From contig JACJIB010000002.1 in assembly GCA_014138645.1 (NCBI GenBank), forward strand, positions 434,001 through 498,000: a stretch of DNA of 64,000 nucleotides, given 5' to 3'. Source of the DNA: Methylorubrum thiocyanatum. GTDB taxonomy: Bacteria > Pseudomonadota > Alphaproteobacteria > Rhizobiales > Beijerinckiaceae. A model generated the notes under the pieces. It did not search any database, was not told the DNA's origin, and worked only from the letters and a program-made list of their open reading frames with translations. Each line of letters begins with the position of its first letter. The stretch's first letter is position 1. This document shows, one piece after another, positions 26,578-34,881 of this stretch. Made by a program: the position numbers and the translations under genes.

Positions 26578-27608
26578 GGCGGATCCGCGCTGCGGCCCGG
26601 CTTCGACCGCGGGTCGGCCTATCGGCCGGGGAGCTTCGCGCCGACCCGCGGGCCCGTCCTGTCGCTGGGGGGTGAAGGCGAGGACAGGCGCCTCATCCTT
26701 GCGGAGGATTGATGCTGCTTTGTGTCGGCGCCCGGCCGCGAACCTGCGAAATCGGTCCGCCTTCCGTCCGGCCGCGTGGAGCTGAACAGGTCGCCGTCTT
26801 CGCTTCCCGGTTCTCCGCGCGACGCCCTCACGCTGTCTTCTGCCCGCCTCGCGGTCGAAGCGGACAGGACTTTTCCCCTCGTGCCGCGTAAGCCGTTGCC
26901 GGCGAACGAGTTTGCTGATCAAGCATTCGTGGGGGCGAAAAACAGACGGCTTGGCGGCAAATTCCCGCTTGACGACCTGCCAATACGGACGCAGTCTCTA
27001 TCCGTGCTTCGCAGCCGCAAGCACATCGGCCAAGAAACCGCGTGGTCCGCGCACGGTTTGTTGGTGAAAGCTGGAGGAGACAGGGATGACTCCACCGCAG
27101 CATGAAGCCGCAACGATAGGCTGAGAACCCGTTCGGTCTCGGACTTAGCGGCCCGCCACGAACACCGGACGGAAGCGGATCCCTAGGGGCGCAGAAGCGG
27201 CCGACACGGCGCGACTTCGAACACGCATCAGCCCCACCTGTGGACCGCTTCCGCCGCGGTTTCTATCGCAAGCGAGAGGCTTTTGACCGTTCCGGCCCGT
27301 CGAGGCCCGCGCGGATTTCGCCGTTGGCGCGCGGCTGGCGTCCTATCGCTGAAGGCGTTCTCGAGATCCTCCAGCCGATCCGTTCCGGCGATCGTAACGA
27401 TCCTCAGGCTGAGGTGCTGCGTCGGCAGCCTCGACGCACGCCGCAACACCTGTCTCAGCCGTGAGGGCGGCGGGACCGGCCGTTCGGGCGTGTTTCGGGG
27501 CCGAGCTTGCGCCCGGCGCCTCCGCATGAGGGCGCGATAAGACGGCCAAGACGGCGCGGCGGCACGCGGAGGACAAGCGCGCTCGACGACGTCTGGCTTC
27601 GTCCGCGA
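26578..27608. other. About 1 kb between convergent genes without a convincing CDS
   Basis: The region lies between the ends of the GST gene (plus) and tolB (minus). Base composition is lower in GC and codon-position bias is weak, especially 26880-27120. The only notable element is the 12-bp hairpin at its left end. The best candidate ORF is on the minus strand at 27228-27527 (99 residues, ATG start, Arg-rich then LRIVTIAGTDRLEDLENAF), which I do not consider proven. I recognise no transposase remnant, tRNA or ncRNA. It may be a decayed gene. Confidence 0.45.
26607..26651 (+). terminator. 12-bp inverted repeat after the GST gene
   Basis: CCGCGGGTCGGC (26607-26618) and GCCGACCCGCGG (26640-26651) are perfectly complementary around a 21-nt loop. 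It starts 30 nt downstream of the GST stop. There is no T run, so it is a terminator-like or transcript-stabilising hairpin. Confidence 0.5.
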
Positions 27609-28949
27609 CTACTTCCCCGACAGCAGCGGCGACCAGGTCGGATCGGAGGCGAAGGACGGGGTCGGCACCGGCTGCTCCACCTTGCCGGTGATGTCGACCA
27701 TGTAGAGCTTGCCGCCGCCCTGCCCGCCGGGATCGCGGAAGAACATGACGTATTGGCCGTTCGGCGCGAAAGTCGGGCTCTCGTTGTGGAAGCCTTCGGT
27801 CAGCACCCGCTCGCCCGAGCCGTCGGGCTTCATCACGCAGATGGCGAAGCCCCCCTTGCGCTGGCGGGTGAAGGCGATGAGGTCGCCGCGGGGCGACCAA
27901 GCCGGCTGCGAGGCCGAGCCCTCGCCGAAGGAGAGGCGGCGGGGGTTCGAGCCGTCGGCGCCCATGACGTAGATCTGCTGCGAGCCGCCGCGGTCGGATT
28001 CGAACACGATCTGGCTGCCATCGGGCGAGTAGCTCGGCGAGGTGTCGATCGCGAGCCCCTGCGTCACCGGCGTCTGCGCCTTCGATCCGAGATCGACGGT
28101 GACGATGTCGGCGTTGCCGCCCTGCTGCACGCTCATCACGAGGCGGCGCCCGTCCGGCGAGAAGCGCGGGCTCGCACTCATGGAGGCGAAGTTGCCCACC
28201 GTCTGGCGCTTGCCGGTCTCCAGATCGATCATCTGCACCTTCGGCTGCTGGCCCGGCGCCTGGGTCATGAAGGCGATGTCCTGTCCCGCCGGCGAGTAGC
28301 GCGGCGCCACCACAGAGACGTCGCCGCCGCCGGTGAGCGCGCGGACATTGGCGCCGTCCTGATCCATCACCATCAGGCGCTTGCGGCGGTTCTCCTTCGG
28401 GCCGGACTCGTCGACAAAGGCGACGCGGCTGTCGAACCAGGGCCCGAGGCCGGTGACCTTGGTATAGACCGCGTCCGACACGAGGTGCCCGGTGCGGCGC
28501 GCATTGGCGACGTCGGTGCCGTATTGCTGACCCGTGATCTGCTGGCCCGAGGCGACGTCCCACAGGCGGAAGGCGACGGTGAGCCGGCCCGAGGCATCGC
28601 GTCCGACCCGGCCGGTCACCAGGGCCTGAACGCCCGCTCCCTTCCACGCCTCGAAGTTCGGTGCCGCGTCGAAGCTCGGATTCTCGGGGAATCGCCCCTT
28701 CTCCAGCGGCGTGAAATAGCCGGAGCGGCGCAGGTTGTTGGTGATGACGCTGGAGACCAACGTGCCGAGGCTGGCGTCACCGGCGAAGTCGGCGACGGCG
28801 ATCGGCATCGGCTGGAAGGCGCCGCTGCCGATGCGGAGCTGGAGCTGCGCCCGCGCCGGCGTCGCGGCGGGAAGCGTCAGGGCGAGGACGCCGAGCGCGG
28901 CCGTGAGCGCCGGCAGGAGAGTGCGCCGGGTGAAGGCTGTTCCAGGCAT
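27609..28949 (-). CDS. tolB: Tol-Pal system beta-propeller protein TolB
   Basis: A 446-residue periplasmic protein. The signal peptide (residues 1-34) ends in PARA. The N-terminal domain (about 40-170) contains GSGAFQPMPIAVADF and the C-terminal six-bladed propeller has repeated SPDG-type blades (ISPAG, FSPDGRRLVMS, YSPDGSQIVFESDRGG, WSPRGDLIAFTRQ). TolB binds Pal and TolA and is needed for outer-membrane constriction during division. It is the last gene of the minus-strand tolQRAB unit; pal, which normally comes next, is missing here. Confidence 0.97.
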   Translation of the reverse strand: MPGTAFTRRTLLPALTAALGVLALTLPAATPARAQLQLRIGSGAFQPMPIAVADFAGDASLGTLVSSVITNNLRRSGYFTPLEKGRFPENPSFDAAPNFEAWKGAGVQALVTGRVGRDASGRLTVAFRLWDVASGQQITGQQYGTDVANARRTGHLVSDAVYTKVTGLGPWFDSRVAFVDESGPKENRRKRLMVMDQDGANVRALTGGGDVSVVAPRYSPAGQDIAFMTQAPGQQPKVQMIDLETGKRQTVGNFASMSASPRFSPDGRRLVMSVQQGGNADIVTVDLGSKAQTPVTQGLAIDTSPSYSPDGSQIVFESDRGGSQQIYVMGADGSNPRRLSFGEGSASQPAWSPRGDLIAFTRQRKGGFAICVMKPDGSGERVLTEGFHNESPTFAPNGQYVMFFRDPGGQGGGKLYMVDITGKVEQPVPTPSFASDPTWSPLLSGK

Positions 28950-29026
28950 GGGAAAAGTCCAGGTCGGTCAGGGAATGCGAGGGGGAAAGGCCGTCGGGCG
29001 GTGGATCGGCTGGTCGAGCCGGCGGA

Positions 29027-30403
29027 TCACACGGGCGAGAACTCGAACTCGGCGTTGATGGCCTTCCAGTCGTTGTAATACGGCGCGTACTGGGCCGGGA
29101 TCTTGTAGGGCGCGCAGCGCCGCACCGCCCGGAGCGCCGCCTGGGCGATCGATTGATCGACCGAGTTGTTTCCGGCACGCATCACCCGCGGCTCGGCAGT
29201 GAGGGATCCGTCCGGGTTGAGGCGGATATCGAGCATCGGCAGCACGACGCCCTGCGTCGCGCCGGGCGGGGCCGAGTAGCACCGCTCGATCTGCTGCTGC
29301 AGCATGCCGACGAGGGCGTCGCGCAGGGAGGGCGAGAGGCGCTGGGCGTTGCCCGTCGCCGCGCCGAGGGAGGCCGTGCGCTGAACCTCGCGGCCGGTCG
29401 AGCCGGTCGATTGCGAGGCGGCCTTCGAGGCGAGCGTCTGGCGAATGTCGCCGGGGCTGAACTTGTTGGCGAGTTCCGCCTGCTGGCGCGCCTTCGCCTC
29501 GGCATCGGCCTTCGCCTTGGCCTCGGCCACCGCCTTCGCCTTGGCTTTCGCGGCGGCCTCGGCCTTGGCCTTCGCCTCGGCTTCCGCCTTTGCCTTCGCC
29601 TCGGCGACCTGCTTGCGGTGCTCGGCCTCCGCCTCGGCTTTCGCGGCGGCCTCGGCCTTGGCCTTGGCTTCGGCTTCCGCCTTGGCGTGAGCCTCGGCCT
29701 CCGCCTTCGCTTTGGCATCGGCCTTGGCTTTCGCCTCGGCGCGTGCCTTGGCCTTGGCTTCGGCCGCCTTCGCGGCGGCTTCGGCGTCCGCCTGCTCGCG
29801 CTCGATCAGCTTCTGGAGTTCCTCGCGCTTCTCGGCTTCCGCCTTCGCGGCGGCGGCCTTGGCCTCGGCCGCCTTGGCAGCCTCGGCCTTGGCGGCTTCC
29901 GCTTTCGCCGCGGCATCCGCCTTCGCCTTGGCGTCGGCTTTGGCCTTCGCGTCGGCGGCCTTGGCGGCAGCCGCCTTCTCGGCCTCGGCCTTCGCGGCCT
30001 CCGCCTTGGCCGCGGCGGCCTCCGCCTCCTCCTTCACCGGATCGGCGGTGTCGGCGCGCAGCGGCATCGCATCGACGGCCGCGAGCTTGGTCTCGGCGGT
30101 GCGGGTGGGCGCGGCGGGCGCGTCGGTCTTGGCGTTCTCCGGCTCGCGCTGCTCCATCGTCTCGGAGATGCGGTCGGCGCGGTTCGGATTGTTCTCCGGC
30201 TTCTCCGCGTTGCGCTCGCCGCGGGTCAGCTCAGAGAATTGCTGCTCGGTCAGCACCTCGACCGGCACGCCCTCCTGCGCGTCGGGAAGCGCCGGGGCAG
30301 CGACCGCGAACAGCGCGAGTCCCAGCACGGCGGCATGCGCCGCAGCGGAGATCCAGACGCCGGGTTCACGGTTCCTGATCGACTCGGGCCAGCGCAGAGC
30401 CAC
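29027..30403 (-). CDS. tolA: TolA, energy-transducing protein of the Tol system
   Basis: A 458-residue inner-membrane protein. One membrane helix lies at about 17-37 (VWISAAAHAAVLGLALFAVA), domain II is a very long Ala/Lys/Glu-rich helix (about 125-335, with many AKAEAEAKAKA units), and domain III (last 100 residues, with LQQQIERCYSAPPGA and LDIRLNPDGSLTAEPRVMRAG) binds TolB and Pal. TolA spans the periplasm and is driven by TolQR using the proton motive force. It sits between tolR (14-nt gap) and tolB. The repeat-rich DNA also yields long but spurious ORFs on the other strand. Confidence 0.95.
   Translation of the reverse strand: MALRWPESIRNREPGVWISAAAHAAVLGLALFAVAAPALPDAQEGVPVEVLTEQQFSELTRGERNAEKPENNPNRADRISETMEQREPENAKTDAPAAPTRTAETKLAAVDAMPLRADTADPVKEEAEAAAAKAEAAKAEAEKAAAAKAADAKAKADAKAKADAAAKAEAAKAEAAKAAEAKAAAAKAEAEKREELQKLIEREQADAEAAAKAAEAKAKARAEAKAKADAKAKAEAEAHAKAEAEAKAKAEAAAKAEAEAEHRKQVAEAKAKAEAEAKAKAEAAAKAKAKAVAEAKAKADAEAKARQQAELANKFSPGDIRQTLASKAASQSTGSTGREVQRTASLGAATGNAQRLSPSLRDALVGMLQQQIERCYSAPPGATQGVVLPMLDIRLNPDGSLTAEPRVMRAGNNSVDQSIAQAALRAVRRCAPYKIPAQYAPYYNDWKAINAEFEFSPV
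29480..30030 (-). repeat. Low-complexity region coding for the TolA helix
   Basis: Degenerate tandem units of the GCC-AAG-GCC-GAG type (Ala-Lys-Ala-Glu) fill this stretch and code for the long periplasmic helix of TolA. The units vary at third positions, so they are not exact repeats. This composition explains open frames on all strands. Confidence 0.7.
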
Positions 30404-30417
30404 TTTGTCCCGCTCCG

Positions 30418-30867
30418 CTAATTCGATTCCGGCTCGGTCACGAGGGCGACCTTCTTGAAGCCGCCGCCGGTCACGATCGCCATCACCTGGGCCACGCGCC
30501 CGTAATCGACCCGCTTGTCGCCGCGCACGAAGACGCGCTCCTCGGTGCCGGTCTTGGCCGTCTGCATGAGCTGGGGCACGATATCGTCGTCCTTCAGCTC
30601 GACCTCGCCGAGATAAACCTCGCCGGTGCGGCGGATCGACAGCGTGATCGGCTTGACGTCGGAATTGAGCGGACTCGCCTTCGATTGCGGCAGATCGAGC
30701 GGTACGCCCACCGTCATCATCGGCGCGGCCACCATGAACACGATCAGCAGCACCAGCACGACGTCGATGAACGGCGTCATGTTGATCTCGTTGATGGCGC
30801 CGTGTCCGCGCCGTCCGCGGCGGCGGCGCTTGCCGCCGCCCTGTGCCGCGCCGTGCGTCATGCCCAT
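30418..30867 (-). CDS. tolR: TolR, proton channel subunit of the Tol system
   Basis: A 149-residue ExbD/TolR protein. A basic N-terminus (GGKRRRRGRRG) precedes a single membrane helix (about 30-50) that contains the essential protonatable D35 in NMTPFIDVVLVLLIVFMV. The periplasmic domain has LPQSKASPLNSDVKPI and the family ending VRGDKRVDYGRVAQVM. It works with TolQ as the stator that powers TolA. The gene lies 34 nt from tolQ and 14 nt before tolA. Confidence 0.97.
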   Translation of the reverse strand: MGMTHGAAQGGGKRRRRGRRGHGAINEINMTPFIDVVLVLLIVFMVAAPMMTVGVPLDLPQSKASPLNSDVKPITLSIRRTGEVYLGEVELKDDDIVPQLMQTAKTGTEERVFVRGDKRVDYGRVAQVMAIVTGGGFKKVALVTEPESN

Positions 30868-30901
30868 CGATCCGGCTCCCGCTTCCGTTCAGCTGCGATG
30901 A

Positions 30902-31618
30902 TCAGGCGGCGACCGAGAGGCGCTCGTCGATCTGCCGCGAGAGGATTGCCGAGAACTCGTCGGCGAAGCCCTCCAGCCGGGACTGCGACTTGGCGACCGA
31001 GGCCTGGAGCTTGTTGTAGGCGAGCACCGCGGGAATCGCCGCGAACAGGCCGATGGCGGTGGCGAACAGCGCCTCGGCGATGCCGGGCGCGACGACCGCG
31101 AGGGAGGTGTTCTTCGAGGCCGCGATCGAGGTGAAGGCGGTCATGATGCCCCACACCGTGCCGAACAGGCCGATATACGGGCCGGCCGAGCCGATCGAGG
31201 CGAGGAAGAGGAGGCGCGAGTCGAGCCGCTCGACCTCGCGCTGGATCGTCACGTCGAGCACCTTGTCGATGCGCTGCGACAGCGAGTGGATTTGCCGGCC
31301 CGAGCCCTCGAAGGAGCGCTTCCACTCCCGCATGGCGGCGACGAACAGGGCGCCGAGGCCGGTCGGCTGGCGGTCGTTGAAGGAGCGGTAGAGTTCCTCC
31401 AGCGACCGGCCGGACCAGAACGCCTCCTCGAAGGCGTCCATCTCGGCTTCCGTGCGGCGGAACAGCAGCGTCTTGTCGACGATGATCGACCAGCACCAGA
31501 TCGATGCGCCGAGCAGCCCCATCATCACGATCTTCACGACGAAGTGGGCCTGCCAGAACAGGCCGAACAGGCTCATGTCTGCGACGGGCGCGGCCTGCAT
31601 GGCGTCGGCTGGAGTCAT
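30902..31618 (-). CDS. tolQ: TolQ, stator subunit of the Tol system
   Basis: A 238-residue MotA/TolQ/ExbB protein with three membrane helices: about 20-42, 140-160 and 172-195. The conserved cytoplasmic loop has AMREWKRSFEG and the third-helix region is GIAEALFATAIGLFAAIPAVLAYNKL. With TolR it forms the proton-driven motor that moves TolA. It is the first gene of the tolQRAB unit; the 429-nt region upstream carries its promoter. Confidence 0.97.
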   Translation of the reverse strand: MTPADAMQAAPVADMSLFGLFWQAHFVVKIVMMGLLGASIWCWSIIVDKTLLFRRTEAEMDAFEEAFWSGRSLEELYRSFNDRQPTGLGALFVAAMREWKRSFEGSGRQIHSLSQRIDKVLDVTIQREVERLDSRLLFLASIGSAGPYIGLFGTVWGIMTAFTSIAASKNTSLAVVAPGIAEALFATAIGLFAAIPAVLAYNKLQASVAKSQSRLEGFADEFSAILSRQIDERLSVAA

Positions 31619-31930
31619 CGAACGATCCTCGCGTCGTCAGGGCTGCGCCGATGCGCGCCGGACTGCCGACTGATCCTTTGAGCGATGAGACCTGAGATCA
31701 CTCGCGAATCTGTCGAAAGTATGGGTCGCAGGAGGCGCTTGTCCGGACTGTCTCGGGCTGCCGTGCGGACCGGCACGCGCATGACTCTTAGCCCGTCTTA
31801 AGGTTAAGGATTCGTTGCTGCGACCCGCGTGAGGAAGCGAGCTGGAAAAAACTGTCCTTCAGGCAACACTAAGTTGCTCCCGGACTGACTTGTTTCTACT
31901 AGGACTGCATTCGTGCGGGCCGCGAAGGGA

Positions 31931-31964
31931 ATTTGACCCAAATACTTGTCAAATCAACTGATTT
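31931..31964 (+). promoter_or_regulatory. Two overlapping inverted repeats, possible operator
   Basis: ATTTGAC at 31931-31937 mirrors GTCAAAT at 31948-31954, and the overlapping AAATCA (31951-31956) mirrors TGATTT (31959-31964). The pair lies 83-116 nt before the chemoreceptor start in an AT-rich stretch. Symmetric, overlapping half-sites suggest a dimeric regulator site. Confidence 0.4.
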
Positions 31965-31993
31965 TTACCAGTCATAAACCAACATATGATGGG

Positions 31994-32008
31994 GTCGGTT
32001 CAACCGAC
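31994..32008 (+). promoter_or_regulatory. Perfect 15-nt palindrome before the chemoreceptor gene
   Basis: GTCGGTT, a central C, AACCGAC: perfect 7-bp dyad symmetry. The centre is 46 nt before the ATG. A one-nt loop makes an RNA hairpin unlikely, so a DNA-binding operator is the better reading. Confidence 0.45.
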
Positions 32009-32046
32009 GGAGCAGGTCGTTCCGTCATCCCGAAAGCGTCCCAGTC

Positions 32047-33303
32047 ATGACTTTTCGTAGAGGCGCGGCCCGCTCAGCCGACGTCAGTCGCTATAAGCCG
32101 GAGGCACATGACGCCCTCTCCGCGGATTTCAAGTCGGTCCTCGACGCCTTGCCGGTCAACGTGCTCGTGCTGCATCCGATCGAGGCGACGATCACCTTCG
32201 CCAACCGGCGCAGCGTCGAGACGCTTCACACCCTCCGGACCTACCTGCCCCCCTCCGTGAATCCCGACGCCATGGTCGGCCTCTCGATGGACGTGTTTCA
32301 CAAGAACCCGGCCCACCAGCGCTCCATCGTCGCCGATCCGTCGCGCCTGCCCTGGCGCACCAAGATCCGCCTCGGACCCAAGACCCTCGACCTCCATGTC
32401 TCGCCGGTGCGTGACGACGATGGCCGCTACATCGCCGCGGTTCTGACGTGGTCCGACATGACGCCGCTGACCGACTCGATCGCCAGCTTCGACGGGCTCA
32501 TCAGCGCGGCACTGCGCGAGGCGGCGGAGGCGACGGGCCTCATGCGGTCGGCGGCAGAGCGGGTGCTTTCGGCGACCGACGCGACCTCCCGCTCCGCGGA
32601 CAGCGCCGCGTCCGGCGCGGCGGAGACGACGACGAACGTCCAGTCCGTCGCCGCTGCGGTGGAGGAACTCACCGCCTCGAACGGCGAGATCACCCGGCAG
32701 GTCAACCGCACCAGTACGGCGACCGGGCAGGCGGTGACCGAGGCCGGCGCGGCCTTGGAGAGCGTGCGGTTGCTGGCGCAGACGTCCCAGCGGATCGGCG
32801 AAGTCGTCGGCCTGATCAACTCCATCGCCAACCAGACCAACCTGCTGGCGCTCAACGCCACCATCGAGGCGGCCCGTGCGGGCGCCGCGGGCCGGGGCTT
32901 CGCCGTGGTCGCGACGGAGGTGAAGGCGCTGGCCGGGCAGACCGCCCGGGCCACGGGCGAGATCGCGCAGCATGTCGGGCAGATCCAATCCGCGACCGCG
33001 CGATCGGTCGCGGCGATCGAGCGGATCGCCGGCATGATCCATGGCCTGGACGAGAGCGCCACCACGATCGCCGCGGCGGTCGAGGAGCAGGCGGCGACAG
33101 CAAACGAGATCAGCCGGAGCGCCCGCGAGGCGGCGGTGCGCACCGATGGTGTCGGAACCAGTATCGCCGAGGTCGCCGGGACCGCGGACACCTCTGCCGG
33201 CTCCGCCCGCTCGGTCCTGTCCGCGACGACCACGTTCGATCAGCAGATGGAGCAGGTCACCAAGGCGGTTCAGGACTTCCTGATCGAAGTCAGGCGGATC
33301 TGA
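32047..33303 (+). CDS. Soluble methyl-accepting chemotaxis protein with N-terminal PAS domain
   Basis: A 418-residue receptor without any membrane helix. A PAS-like sensor occupies about 25-145 ([17 protein letters not shown], then [27 protein letters not shown]). The signalling domain follows, with the conserved hairpin tip [20 protein letters not shown] and [23 protein letters not shown]. It should act in the cytoplasm on CheA/CheW clusters, probably sensing an internal or redox signal. It sits on the plus strand between tolQ and ybgC, which are both minus. Its 3' end overlaps the ybgC 3' end by 14 nt. Confidence 0.93.
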   Translation: MTFRRGAARSADVSRYKPEAHDALSADFKSVLDALPVNVLVLHPIEATITFANRRSVETLHTLRTYLPPSVNPDAMVGLSMDVFHKNPAHQRSIVADPSRLPWRTKIRLGPKTLDLHVSPVRDDDGRYIAAVLTWSDMTPLTDSIASFDGLISAALREAAEATGLMRSAAERVLSATDATSRSADSAASGAAETTTNVQSVAAAVEELTASNGEITRQVNRTSTATGQAVTEAGAALESVRLLAQTSQRIGEVVGLINSIANQTNLLALNATIEAARAGAAGRGFAVVATEVKALAGQTARATGEIAQHVGQIQSATARSVAAIERIAGMIHGLDESATTIAAAVEEQAATANEISRSAREAAVRTDGVGTSIAEVAGTADTSAGSARSVLSATTTFDQQMEQVTKAVQDFLIEVRRI

Positions 33304-33721
33304 CGACCGGTGGCGTCAGGGCCCAGCGCAGGGCATCGGGCAGGCGGATCGCCCGCCCGTTCTTGACGCAGGCGACCACGACTTCGGCCCGAACCAGGAT
33401 GTCGTCGCCGCGGCGCACCTCCTGCGTCAGATGCATCGAGGCCCCCCGCAACTCGCTCGACCAGGTCAGCACGTCGATCCAGTCGTCCATGCGGGCAGGC
33501 TTGAGGAAATCGAGGCTCATCTTCCGCACGACGAAGACGAGGCCGGCGCCCTCGGCGTGCATCTCGGACTGGTCGCCCGCGAGCGCGCGCAGCAACTCGG
33601 TGCGCCCCCGTTCCATGAAGCGCAGGTAGCTCGCGTGATAGACGAAGCCCGAGAAGTCGGTGTCCTCGTAATAGATCCGCACCGGGAGCCGGTGCGCGTT
33701 CTCTGGGGGCGCTGACGTCAT
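33290..33721 (-). CDS. ybgC: YbgC, Tol-Pal-associated acyl-CoA thioesterase
   Basis: A 143-residue hot-dog fold thioesterase of the 4-hydroxybenzoyl-CoA thioesterase type. The catalytic segment is [26 protein letters not shown] with the acidic D in EDTD. YbgC acts on acyl-ACP/acyl-CoA and is usually the first gene of the tol-pal cluster. ATG 33721 is preferred over a GTG at 33745. Its end overlaps the chemoreceptor end by 14 nt, so that gene appears inserted between ybgC and tolQ. Confidence 0.92.
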   Translation of the reverse strand: MTSAPPENAHRLPVRIYYEDTDFSGFVYHASYLRFMERGRTELLRALAGDQSEMHAEGAGLVFVVRKMSLDFLKPARMDDWIDVLTWSSELRGASMHLTQEVRRGDDILVRAEVVVACVKNGRAIRLPDALRWALTPPVVRSA

Positions 33722-33824
33722 GGAGATCCGGTTCCGAAGAGGCACCGGTGTCTAGCGGTTCGCTCCCTGCGTGGCGAGACGACAAGCCTACCCGCGGCGC
33801 AGCGGCGGCGGGTTCCGGAGCAAC

Positions 33825-33855
33825 GAGGGCCGCCCCCTCCTCGGGAACGGCCCTC
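33825..33855 (-). terminator. Terminator-like hairpin after the DUF4142 gene
   Basis: On the plus strand GAGGGCCGCCCC (33825-33836) pairs with GGAACGGCCCTC (33844-33855), 12 pairs with two G-U wobbles. It lies 24 nt beyond the DUF4142 stop. There is only a short GTT on the minus strand after it. Confidence 0.5.
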
Positions 33856-33878
33856 TTCGAACGTCGGATGGGAGTGGA

Positions 33879-34595
33879 TCAGCCGCCGATGCGGTTGGCG
33901 AGGCTCGCCGAGTGGGCGTGCTCGTCGGCGATGTAGGGCAGCGCCTCGTTGGCGAAGGCCCGGCCGGCGGCGCTGTCGCCGTTGCGGGCGTAGCTGCTGT
34001 AGAGGGCGAGCGTGCGGGCATCCGAGCGGGCCTGCCCGTCGATATAGGCGCGATCGAACGCACGGGCGGAGCGGGCCGAGCGCAGGCGCTCGAGGCGCTG
34101 CTGGCCGTTCGGGCCGAGGGCGACGCGGCGGCCCGGCTCGCCCGGGCTGTTGTCCACGAGGCCGATGCCGCCGAGCACGCCGCCGACGATGCCGGTGCCG
34201 ATGTTGGCCGCCAGCGTCACCGGGGCGAGGACAACGCCGACCGGGTTGTCGAGGCGGGTCGGAATGCCTTGGCTGTCGGAGACGACACGGCCGGTGGCGG
34301 TGAGCGAGGTACCCTCGGGCAGCAGCGCCTTGGTGGTGGCCTCGCGCTCGACCAGCACGCGGTTGGCGTAGTTGCGGACGCGCGGGTTGCGGGAGCGCTC
34401 AAGGGCGATCCGGCTCGCCTCGATACTGGTGGCATCCGAGCGCAGCGCCTCGGCGCGGAAGTCGCGGGTATCGGTGGCAGCACGCCCGATCGGCGCGTCG
34501 GCGCCGATGCGCAGCGGCAGGGCGTCCTGGGCCAAAGCGGGCGTGGCGAGGGCGGCGACGGACAGGCCGAGGGCGGCCAGGACGGTCGTCTTCAT
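33879..34595 (-). CDS. DUF4142 secreted protein
   Basis: A 238-residue exported protein. The signal peptide (MKTTVLAALGLSVAALATPALA) is clear. The DUF4142 ferritin-like helical domain is split: RSDATSIEASRIALERSRNPRVRNYANRVLVE before, and an Ala/Arg-rich helix ending DEHAHSASLANRIGG after, separated by a Gly-rich hydrophobic insert (VVLAPVTLAANIGTGIVGGVLGGIGLV). The family is common and multi-copy in Rhizobiales; function unknown. A perfect CTGTGATCACAG palindrome lies about 115 nt upstream. Confidence 0.83.
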   Translation of the reverse strand: MKTTVLAALGLSVAALATPALAQDALPLRIGADAPIGRAATDTRDFRAEALRSDATSIEASRIALERSRNPRVRNYANRVLVEREATTKALLPEGTSLTATGRVVSDSQGIPTRLDNPVGVVLAPVTLAANIGTGIVGGVLGGIGLVDNSPGEPGRRVALGPNGQQRLERLRSARSARAFDRAYIDGQARSDARTLALYSSYARNGDSAAGRAFANEALPYIADEHAHSASLANRIGG

Positions 34596-34709
34596 GGTGG
34601 ATGTTTCCTTGAAGGTCGTGCTGGAATCGTTCGTTGGGCCGGCGCTCGCACGGAGCGGGGTCGCGCTTCCAACCGGTGCAGCACATTCCTGTTCCGCATG
34701 CGCACAAGG

Positions 34710-34721
34710 CTGTGATCACAG
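34710..34721 (-). promoter_or_regulatory. Perfect 12-bp palindrome upstream of the DUF4142 gene
   Basis: CTGTGATCACAG is fully symmetric. Half-sites TGTGA/TCACA are those of CRP-family regulators, but they normally have six nt between them and here there is no spacer, so a classical CRP site is not supported. It lies 115-126 nt before the minus-strand start of the DUF4142 gene. Confidence 0.3.
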
Positions 34722-34881
34722 GATCCAGAGCGTGAGCAGCGCAGGCAGCATGCCAACGCACCGTCAGAAAATCATCCGATAAGACAATCGGTTGGCGGCT
34801 AGCGCTCTACCTTGCTGTCGACGGGTCCCAGCCTCCGCCGACGGGAGGTGAGACCATCATTCGACACTCTGCTCTATTCTG

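Larger units (their letters stand above)
31619..32046. promoter_or_regulatory. Divergent regulatory region between tolQ and a chemoreceptor gene
   Basis: A 428-nt non-coding region, clearly AT-richer than the genes between 31800 and 32000. It contains three inverted repeats on the chemoreceptor side: ATTTGAC(31931)-N10-GTCAAAT(31954), AAATCA(31951)-N2-TGATTT(31964) and GTCGGTT(31994)-C-AACCGAC(32008). A GATTC methylation-type site and CTTAAGGTTAAG occur near 31796-31810. Both promoters must be here, but I cannot assign -35/-10 boxes with certainty. Confidence 0.55.

Noticed and set aside
27228..27527. 99-residue minus-strand ORF between GST and tolB genes
   Set aside because: It has an ATG and a plausible C-terminal half, but an Arg-rich start, no ribosome binding site and no family; not strong enough to call.
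29153..30421. Plus-strand frame with Gly/Leu/Arg repeats opposite tolA
   Set aside because: It is the mirror of the Ala-Lys-Glu helix codons of TolA. Its apparent repeats are inherited from that gene.
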